15,081 nt of DNA from Funneliformis mosseae (Eukaryota; Glomeromycota; Glomeromycetes; Glomerales; Glomeraceae): assembly GCA_910592005.1 (NCBI GenBank), contig CAJVPP010002379.1, forward strand, positions 1 through 15,081. Direction: 5' to 3'. Under the pieces are notes generated by a model, which ran no database searches, had not been told where the DNA came from, and saw only the letters and a list, made by a program, of their open reading frames with translations. The position numbers and the translations under genes were made by a program. Below, piece after piece: positions 1 through 7,150 of the stretch. Every line of letters begins with the position of its first letter. Within the stretch, counting starts at the first letter, position 1.

Positions 1-129
1 AGCTTACCAACTTTACCCGATTCCTTAAAAAAGCTCTGGTGTTTTGATACACAAATAAGTAGATTACCAAATTTACCTGATTCTTTAATGGAGATCAAAC
101 CTGTATCTTTATATAGCGTTAAATATTAA
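1..129 (+). CDS. 3' end of a leucine-rich-repeat protein gene (partial)
   Basis: Frame 1 is open from the window edge to TAA at 127-129 (42 codons visible). It reads LPTLPDSLKKLWCFDTQISR, then LPNLPDSLMEIKP and a short tail ending SVKY. This is the same 20-residue repeat (LxxLxCxxTxIxxLPxLPxS) as in the LRR gene at 4799-5542, and it occupies the same place at the C-terminal end: LPTLP repeat, LPNLP repeat, short non-repeat tail. It is therefore a paralogue about 5 kb upstream on the same strand. The repeat length and the LPxLP motif match the bacterial/YopM-like LRR class; LRRs of this kind bind protein ligands. Nothing can be said about its N-terminal part, and no kinase sequence is visible because the window starts too late. 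Confidence 0.75.
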   Translation, partial: SLPTLPDSLKKLWCFDTQISRLPNLPDSLMEIKPVSLYSVKY

Positions 130-545
130 AGAATTTTCATCGTTTAATTATTTCTCAGCAACATTTTATATTCGTCATATGTATTGTTTTAATTTCAAAT
201 AACAAATTTCATTACAAGATTCTTTTCTTCATTTTAATAGAAATTATGATTTCCTCCTAATATTTTAGATATAATTTCAATTTGACACGGTCATCCAGTT
301 ATTTTTACACAATTTTTATTAGTATTACATTAAATTTATACAATTAATGCATATTAATGAGATATGCGTCGATGCTTAAATATCTTTCAAATTTTTATTA
401 CCAGCAAAAAAATCCTTGAGAGCAGATAATAAAAATCTGCAAAATCATGTTTATTGTAAAATAAAGTATACGCTACTATTTATAAAGTCACATGATAATG
501 TAAAAAAATAACCGTGCTGAGCCGGGAATCTAGAAAAAAATTTTT

Positions 546-564
546 GCCTGGCCTGGCCTGGCCT
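546..564. repeat. GCCTG tandem repeat
   Basis: The pentamer GCCTG is repeated 3.8 times without error. It stands out as a G+C-rich island directly after an A7T5 run in otherwise A+T-rich DNA. It is probably a simple-sequence repeat. Confidence 0.85.
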
Positions 565-1586
565 AATTCCATAATTAGTGTAATTAATTACGCTCCATAA
601 TTAATTAACTTTTAATTTTATTTGATAAGGTCATAAATTTTTTAATTATTTTAAATAAAATATCCATTAAAAGCTTTTTACCTCGCATACAGTTTGACGC
701 ATATTGCAAGGAGATTAAATTACAATAATAATTCACATTATATTATCCACTTTTAAACATCATACTTACAAATATTATTCAACATTGACGGTAAACGGTA
801 AATTTATTGAACTTATATTATCAACTTCTTTATTTTATACAATGGGAAGGTCGATAAATTAATAATATGAAAAGTTAGGTATTAAACTATCTGACATACC
901 CCGTAAACAATGATGTGCATTTTATGCTTCCAATGGGTATAAAATTTGATTAGAAGCTTCTATTCCAAATGGTTTATTAGAAAATTATACTTCCAAACCT
1001 TCTGAAAAGCTTCCATTGTTCTTTAAATCTTCTAAGAGCATGTCTTTGCCCAAATATATTAATATTAAATTTTGAATTACTTTCTAATATTTACAGTAAT
1101 TGAATTTTACAGTATTTTATATTAATGGGATCTAATTGCATATTTCATTATTTAGTTTCATAAATAGATATATTCTTTTTAATATCATTTGATTCATAAA
1201 CTTTATCTATATAAACACAATATTGCACTTACGATCGTTGAGCTCTAGGAAATTTGCATGGTACAAAATTATTAAGGTAATAAGATACGCCAGCGTCTTA
1301 CTCTCATAAATCAAAACGAACTAAACCTAATTATCAAATATTAATTAAAATAATTTTATTATTCTAATGACGGATATCGGATGAAAATACATTGGATAAA
1401 ATAATAAAACAGGATTAGCGGTTGTTTCAAATTTTTATAAAAAGTAATTTATATTATCACAACGGAATTAATTTAATTTGAGGGAAAGAGAATTATGAAT
1501 ATCTAATAGAATTTGAAACAAGAACTAAACATTTATTATAGCTAATATTAAATCCTCTCATGGAATATGTAACGTTGTCTAGATCA

Positions 1587-1626
1587 TAGATATAAATCGG
1601 ATACCGCTATGAATCATTTATATCTA
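1587..1626. repeat. Inverted repeat, 11-bp arms with 18-bp loop
   Basis: TAGATATAAAT at 1587-1597 is the exact reverse complement of ATTTATATCTA at 1616-1626. A hairpin could form, but A+T-rich arms of this length are not rare in such DNA, so no function is claimed. Confidence 0.6.
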
Positions 1627-2035
1627 CGACAAATAGATTACTTATACTGTACTGTACATATAATGTTGCGAAAATGAAAATATTGGGCAAATATTACGAC
1701 TTCATTAGAAAATGTCGAGAATTTAATATAATTAATACCTTTATATAGATTTTATTGAATTGGATTATTAATATTTTTACAATACATGAAAATAATTTAT
1801 ATTTCAGAATCAATGTTGAAATTCAACCAACCAGAAAAACTGGAAACTCAAATTCTAGAATTTCTGTATAAATAGATCAATAACAAAAAATGTTATGACC
1901 CAGTTTGGTTCGGCGTCGCAGTTAAAGAATTAATTATTGTGGAACCTCTTACAATATCTTTCTTTCATTAAAATAACCAAGAGAGAAGAAAAACAAAAAC
2001 AAAATAATATCTATGTATTAAGAACGTAGATGGTG

Positions 2036-2061
2036 AAATATCCTAATATATTAGGATATTT
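2036..2061. repeat. Perfect 26-bp palindrome
   Basis: AAATATCCTAATA is followed directly by its exact reverse complement, with no spacer. The centre lies between 2048 and 2049, and symmetry stops at both outer bases. It contains TCCTAA/TTAGGA, so it is not merely an alternating AT run. It could be a cruciform-prone site or a dimeric protein-binding site. No gene starts close by. Confidence 0.85.
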
Positions 2062-2182
2062 TGATATTGTTATGTGATTATGGTATAATACTTCTATTAT
2101 TAAAATCCCAGATTTTATATTGAAAATTTGAAGATAACGAGGAACATGTCAGATGAAAGAATAAAATTATTGATAAAAAAAA

Positions 2183-2196
2183 AAATGCCGGCATTT
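2183..2196. repeat. Perfect 14-bp palindrome AAATGCCGGCATTT
   Basis: This is a perfect palindrome with a GCCGGC core next to an A run. It could be a binding site or the remnant of a transposon end. Nothing around it decides between these. Confidence 0.5.
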
Positions 2197-3441
2197 GCTA
2201 AATATTAGATAATTTTAATATATCATTCACTCATTTTTTGATTATAAAAGTTTACTTTTCAAGACTAAGCAATTACAATTTAAGTTCTTATCTTACGGAA
2301 AAAAGAGAAATATATTTTACTAGAAATAACAATTCTTGAACAGCATATGTTGTTTATTGCCTTTATCATGTTTGCTCAATATACCAAATTCATCGGGTTA
2401 TTAAATATAAAATTATTAAGTAATTTAACACTTTTTTTTAAAAGAAAAAGCGCTGATAAATAAGGGTTTAAATTTATTATTAATAAGGGAAATTCTTTAT
2501 CATAAGCGCGTTTAAATAGTTTTTTATATAAATAATATGATGTTCTGAGAAAAATTTCAAAAACTTTTGCAACTGTGTTAAGTTACGGCAACAAACGTGT
2601 AGTTAATATATTAGTGCTGAATATCAAAAAAAAAAAAAAAAAATTTTTTTAATAAAGATAGTGTTTAATTTTGATACAGAAAAAAAATCTTACCATCAGA
2701 CTATACAAATTGAAACCACCAAAATAAAAATAAACCAGCCCAAAAGTATAAAAAAGGAACGTAAGATTTTATTTTTCGTTACGACCCAAAGTTATCAAAC
2801 CAAAAACCAAAAACAAAATTAATTCAATGGAAACTTGGAAAAATATTTTTTATTTTTTTGGTGAAGTCAAGTATAATTTCAGATATCCCCAATTTTAGGT
2901 CTGAAATTAGAATTTAACTGAAATTAAGGTATTGAAATCAATAAATCGATTCTAAAATCGATTGAATTGATTCAAATCCCTACCCGTATCATTAACGAGA
3001 ATTTAAATGCTTTTGTTTTATATCGGCATAACTGAATTAATCTATTATACTTTAGAAAGAATATTAATGTATCATTAAAACAACAATTAAGTAAATTTTT
3101 TTTTGTTATTTGGGAGATAATCTATTAAAATCACGTCACGGATCATATGATTTACTATGTTCGTAACTCGATTTGAATCAAGTTGTATTGCAAGAGGAAT
3201 CATGAAAATCTAATGAGAAATCATGGATAAAGGCAAGAAACATAATGTATGATATGATAAATTAAGTCGCATTGCGTTCAAGTACATAACTGTCAAACAT
3301 GATAAAATAGCATTCAAAAGTTAAATATCGTAATTTTTTTGACCGGGGAATTATACAAAAAAAGGATTTACATAATTTTTTTTTGATTTCCAACATTTAA
3401 ATGACACCAGTTCATCATTTGGTGTGGTAGCTGGAAATGGC

Positions 3442-3451
3442 TATATAAATA
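3442..3451 (+). promoter_or_regulatory. TATA box of the kinase gene
   Basis: TATATAAATA lies 80 bp upstream of the ATG at 3531. It is followed 15-35 bp downstream by a pyrimidine-rich stretch (TTTTTTTCTCTCACAAGACA around 3465-3484) that resembles an initiator, and then by an A-rich leader directly before the ATG. The spacing fits a fungal TATA promoter. Confidence 0.6.
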
Positions 3452-3530
3452 ATTTACCGCATGCATTTTTTTCTCTCACAAGACAAGAATTTTAATTCAT
3501 TTCGCTAAATACAAAATTAAATAAAACAAA

Positions 3531-4771
3531 ATGCAAGCAGTTAACAATTCATATGAGTGGGTTAATTGGATTGAAGAATCTATTTACAAAAAAAAAATAT
3601 CAATTATTACGAATACAAACAATTTAGCAATATTCAAAAGATTGGTAAAGGCAGCTTTGGAAAAAGTCTATCGTGCAAATTGGAAAAGTTCAAAGCAACA
3701 TCTCGCGCTAAAATCGTTTCATAACTTTAATAATGAAACTGCGAAAGAACTTGTTCGTGAGGTAATTACTAAATATAATATGTATTTCGTTTTTAAGTAT
3801 ATGAAATCAAGTATAATTTATAATTATAACAAAATTAGCTTGAAATTCAACGTGAAGTTGATTTTCTTGACAATATTATTGGCTTTTGTGGGATAACTTC
3901 AAACAAGGTAAATCTTCATAATAATGTTTATATATCGAAATTTTTCTCCATGTGTTTTATATATTTTTAAATTGTTTTTTTTTAAAAAAAAAAATTAGAA
4001 AATCAAAATGATCAATTGAAAAAATATTGGTTAATAATGTAATATGCTGATGGTGGTGCACTTAGAAGTTATTTGAAAGAAAATTTTCATAAGCTTACTT
4101 GGGAGGACAAGTATAACTTTGCATTCCAGTTGGCTAGCGCACTGTCGTGTTTACATGAAGAAGGAATTGTGCATCGTGATTTGGTAATCTTATTTTTATT
4201 ATAGCATTGCCCGTTTATTATTTAATAATTAATTTTTTTTTTATATGAATAGCATTCCGGCAATATATTAATTCGTCAAGGTGTTATTAAATTAGCTGAT
4301 TTTGGATTATCGAAAAGAATTGAAATATCAACTAATCAGTCGAAACTTTTTGGTGTAATTCCTTATACTGATCAAAATGTTTTAATAATCGAACAAGTGA
4401 CAATACATTGCGATTTAAACTAAATGAAAAGAGTGATTATACAATGTTGGCGTACTCTTATGGGAGATATCAAGTGGACGTTCTCCATTTTATGTTAAAG
4501 GTGAAGAATATGACATTGGTTTAGCTATAGCAATTTTACAAGGACTTCGAGAATGGATGATTCCTGATACACCTGAAGACTACGTAACCATTTATACCAG
4601 TAAATATATTATTATAAATATATTACATAATTATAATTCTAAGTAGTTTTGTGATTACAAATGCTGGAATAATGAGCCAGATAAACGTCCAACCATGAGT
4701 CAAGTAGTGGATAAATTATATGCAATTATTACGATAAAAAACATACAAGAAAATGTTCAAGTGAATAATTT
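3531..4771 (+). pseudogene. Broken protein kinase gene, five exons (TKL-like family)
   Basis: The kinase domain can be followed in order: exon 1 3531-3761 (AKELVRE; ALK with the ATP-binding lysine), exon 2 3839-3907 (LEIQREVDFLDNIIGFCGIT), exon 3 3999-4183 (YADGGALRSYLKENF, GIVHRDL), exon 4 4253-4599 (HSGNIL, ADFGLSKRI, GVLLWEISSGRSPF, GLREWMIPDTPEDY) and exon 5 about 4660-4771 (CWNNEPDKRPTMSQV). HRD, the following Asn and DFG are intact, so the ancestor was probably active. Lesions: shifts in A runs at 3588-3597 and 3661-3665 scramble the glycine-rich loop; there is a phase mismatch across intron 2 near 3900; a TAA at 4040-4042 replaces the usual hinge Glu; shifts lie near 4386 and after 4437; the exon 5 acceptor is lost (CA at 4658-4659 where AG is expected); and a shift lies in T5 at 4769-4773, before the LRR part. 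As written no full kinase can be made. Homopolymer shifts may be assembly errors. Confidence 0.85.
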
Positions 4772-4798
4772 TTGGATAACATCGATGTTTCTTCTAAT

Positions 4799-5542
4799 AT
4801 GAAAAATTCTTTTGGAGAAGTATCTCAAATTTGTCGATTTGATCAGATAAATGATCAAAAAAATAATTCTGAAATTATTCCTCATTTGGCTAATCAGAAG
4901 AATGTAGAAGAATTAGAATTAAATGTTGAAGTATCAGATATTATTTATGATGATACTATTGAAAGATTAACGATTACGGAATTTAATATAGCTGACATTT
5001 TAAACACCGCCTTAGGAGGATTACGAAGATATCGCAAATTAACTAAACTCATTTGCAATAATACTAAAATAACTAGTTTATCAACTTTATCCAACTTCTT
5101 GACGGAATTTGATTGCTCTAATACTCTAATTACTATTTTACCATCTTTACCCAACTCCTTAACGATACTCAGGTGTAATAGCACTAAAATAACGAAACTT
5201 CCAACTTTACCTAACTCCTTAAATTATCTTAACTGTTCTGATACTTCGATAAGATACCTACCGACTTTACCTAACTCCTTAACGAAACTAAATTGCTCAT
5301 ATACTCTAATATTTTTTCTACCTACTTTACCTAACTCCTTAACGAATCTTTATTGCAATGATACTCCAATAACTACCCTACCAACTTTACCTAACTCCCT
5401 AAAAGAACTCCTTTGCAGTGCTAAGATAACTAGATTACCTAATTTACCTAATTCTTTAAGTAATGTCGATCCTAAATATTTAAAAACTCAATACCTCAAT
5501 AATTATGCCGAATCCTCCCTGTATTATTGCTTAAATTTTTAA
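4799..5542 (+). CDS. Leucine-rich-repeat protein, probably the C-terminal part of the kinase gene
   Basis: The frame is open from 4772 to TAA 5540-5542. The first ATG in it is at 4799, since the open frame begins with TTG, which is not a normal eukaryotic start. From that ATG there are 247 residues: an acidic, Asn/Glu-rich linker of about 80 residues, seven LRRs (5039-5455), and a short tail ending YYCLNF. The repeat consensus is LxxLxCxxTxIxxLPxLPNS, 20 residues, close to the bacterial/YopM LRR class but with Thr where the ladder Asn normally stands and Cys in the strand. No signal peptide or membrane segment is seen, so it is probably cytosolic. The frame joins the kinase sequence if one T is added to the T5 run at 4769-4773, so a kinase-LRR fusion is the likely ancestral gene. 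The LRR part shows no break. Alternative: a separate LRR gene without an obvious promoter. Confidence 0.65.
   Translation: MKNSFGEVSQICRFDQINDQKNNSEIIPHLANQKNVEELELNVEVSDIIYDDTIERLTITEFNIADILNTALGGLRRYRKLTKLICNNTKITSLSTLSNFLTEFDCSNTLITILPSLPNSLTILRCNSTKITKLPTLPNSLNYLNCSDTSIRYLPTLPNSLTKLNCSYTLIFFLPTLPNSLTNLYCNDTPITTLPTLPNSLKELLCSAKITRLPNLPNSLSNVDPKYLKTQYLNNYAESSLYYCLNF
5039..5455 (+). repeat. Coding tandem repeat, 60-bp unit (LRR array)
   Basis: Seven units start at 5039, 5099, 5159, 5219, 5279, 5339 and 5399. The first six are exactly 60 bp and the last is 57 bp. The second half of units 3-6 is nearly invariant at the DNA level (CCAACTTTACCTAACTCCTT and close variants), while the first half varies. 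The last unit lost one codon (LLCSAKIT, where the others have CxxTxIT). The high DNA similarity suggests recent expansion by slippage or unequal exchange. Confidence 0.85.
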
Positions 5543-5917
5543 CTTCTACATAACCTTTATGTTCAAGTTTTTTTTTGAGAAGTAACTATAAGATAGTTTC
5601 ACATTTAAATCTCTTGTAAAATAGGTCTTTTTTTTATCTTTTTAATATCGGTGTCTCGTAAATAAATTATTTTACAGCAAAATTCCTAATCACCTAATAA
5701 AAATTGCAGATTGGTATAATTGACTAATGATTCTAACGATAACAAATTAAAAAAAAAAAATATTACTAGGTAATATAGTTATTTTAAAGTAAATTTTTAC
5801 CTATCTTCTCATAACCTTTGCTTTTGTTCAAAATATCATATTTTAATTCGGATTAATTTTCCATGAATTATTTACGATTCAATACATTTTATATAGATGA
5901 ATTGAAAGTTTAATACT
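5543..5917. other. Intergenic region between convergent genes
   Basis: This A+T-rich spacer lies between the ends of the plus-strand LRR gene and the minus-strand ML pseudogene. T runs at 5569-5576 and 5627-5634 and AATAAA-like sequence near 5662 could serve 3'-end formation of the LRR transcript. No reading frame of interest was seen. Confidence 0.5.
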
Positions 5918-6256
5918 TCAATAAACGAACCCGCTTGGTTCGACAAATAACTCACAAAAATCAAATTCTTGCTCGAAATTTCCTTTATGATCGGGATAAA
6001 TTCTCATCATTGCACCTTTTTCAATGACGGCGGCCGTTTTACCAACCACGTGAACGGTGATATTATGACCCGTGACAATAGGATTTGGAGACATCTCCAT
6101 TGAAGATAGGTTTATTGCGTAGTCTTCTTTTCCATCGCATTTTTTATAGTCGGATCAAGAAGGTTCTTGACGTTTTCGCAAATCCAATTGAGTTGATTTG
6201 ACGAATGATGATGCCAAGATTAAGGAAATAAATACTAAAGTTAAAATTCGATTCAT
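5918..6256 (-). pseudogene. ML-domain (MD-2-related lipid-recognition) secreted protein, copy A, broken
   Basis: From ATG 6254-6256 the frame gives a clear signal peptide (MNRILTLVFISLILASSFVK), then a Cys-containing segment (SDYKKCDG, Cys40) and a core resembling ML/NPC2-type lipid-binding proteins: MEMSPNPIVTGHNITVHVVG, VIEKGAMMRIYP, FDFCELFVEPSGF (Cys101). ML proteins bind single lipids or sterols in an immunoglobulin-like pocket. Two defects are visible. TGA at 6155-6157 (codon 34) cuts the frame between signal peptide and mature domain. The frame also ends FVY-stop directly after PSGF, where family members continue with CPV and about 50 more residues, so the last third is missing. No splice sites offer a way around the TGA. 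A TATA box lies 105 bp upstream. Copy B lies about 0.6 kb upstream on the same strand. Family assignment is from recognised motifs, not a search. Confidence 0.7.
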
Positions 6257-6360
6257 ACTTTACAAAAATTGCTTATTCGAAAATGAAAAGAAGCTTTAAA
6301 AACTCTTTGTAAATGATTGAAAGTAAAGAAACAAAAATAACGAAGGCGAAACGACGCTGG

Positions 6361-6368
6361 TTTTATAT
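6361..6368 (-). promoter_or_regulatory. TATA box of ML copy A
   Basis: On the minus strand the sequence is ATATAAAA (TTTTATAT on the plus strand), 105 bp upstream of the ATG at 6256. The leader between is purine-rich. This suggests that copy A kept a promoter although its coding frame is broken. Confidence 0.45.
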
Positions 6369-6841
6369 TCGCAAAAATGAGAAACTTGAGTAAATGAAAT
6401 CAGATTACGATTGATTAAATTTTTCAATCGTTATTGTTTAATTTCTTTAATAAGGAGTTAACTTGCATCATGCACTTTTTTTTTTATTGAATTTCTTTGC
6501 AGCAGGACGTATTTGCCTCATTATCGTGTAAAATCGGACTTCCATATACAGTAAATTTATAATGGTATCAGATTTTCTGAATAGCCTCGTTATTTTATTA
6601 ATAGTAGAGCTTCCTTAGAAAGTTCTTAGTTAGTGAAAGCAAATATGAAATAATAAACTATATTTTAAACGATCTTAATAATGCCAAATATAATCTTCAG
6701 TTCATCCAATATACATAATTAAAATGACCGTATACCGAGAATTTCGTTTATAGTCAAAGCGAATTAAAAGAACGGGTTCGGTTCATACATGTATATAATT
6801 TTCGTTTAACATATTTTGGTTCTTCATGAGTACTTTTCAGA
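6369..6841. other. Spacer between the two ML copies
   Basis: A+T-rich sequence without a recognisable gene. It contains upstream sequence of copy A and the decayed 3' region of copy B: after FRFDHKYVSEKYS the minus strand no longer gives recognisable ML sequence. Confidence 0.4.
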
Positions 6842-7150
6842 AACATATTTGTGGTCAAATCGAAATTCCCCCTCAACTGGACATGTGAATCCACTTTGTT
6901 CAGCTAAATCTTTACAAAATCTGCTTCATATTCAACTATCCCGCTTTGATCGTGACAAAACCTCATTATTGCGCCTGTTTCAACGGATTCATTTGCCACA
7001 CCAGCCAACCAGAAGCAAGATTGCCAAGGATTACAAGTTTTGGATTGTAGGTGAATGTTAATTGTGACTGATAAGACGCCATCGCAATTTTTATAACCGG
7101 TAAGAGTTCTCGTAATTCCAATGGGGTTGGCTGTACGACGATGCCAAGGT
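6842..7150 (-). pseudogene. ML-domain protein, copy B, decayed
   Basis: The minus strand aligns with copy A over most of its length but in shifting frames. LASS followed by YxNCDG (7150 to about 7085) matches LASS...YKKCDG of copy A. LTFTYNPKLVILGNLASG matches MSPNPIVTGHN. AGVANESVETGAIMRF then follows in another frame, and DLAEQSGFTCPVEGEFRF in a third. At least two shifts are needed, one near 7003-7012 and one at the four-T run (minus strand) near 6914-6919. The signal-peptide start codon is not recognisable; a T-rich stretch occupies its place. Copy B keeps the GFTCPV segment that copy A has lost, but also lacks a clear C-terminus. Open stretches on both strands across this region are chance frames in the pseudogene. 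Confidence 0.6.

Larger units (their letters stand above)
130..3440. other. Gene-poor A+T-rich intergenic region
   Basis: No convincing gene is seen in either strand over 3.3 kb. Stops are dense in all frames and no protein-family motif was recognised. The region contains homopolymer runs, for example A18T7 at 2626-2650, and several small symmetric sequences listed separately: a GCCTG array at 546-564, a hairpin at 1587-1626 and perfect palindromes at 2036-2061 and 2183-2196. Around 566-602 there is an A+T-rich imperfect palindrome centred on AATTAATT. Long promoter or UTR sequence for the neighbouring genes could be included but cannot be delimited by eye. Confidence 0.6.

Noticed and set aside
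2960..2995. GGTTCAAATCC-like words, here and at 12942-12952, as tRNA T-arms
   Set aside because: No matching acceptor stem, anticodon arm or D-arm could be found around either site.
4772..4798. TTG at 4772 as the start of the LRR protein
   Set aside because: TTG is not a normal start in this kind of genome. The nine codons before ATG 4799 are better read as continuation of the kinase gene across a shifted T run.
4945..5184. Open frame of 79 codons on the minus strand
   Set aside because: It is the antisense of the LRR frame; it repeats only because the 60-bp units repeat.
5039..5455. Regular 60-bp repeats as a CRISPR array
   Set aside because: The units are contiguous and coding, with LRR residues in phase and no spacers.
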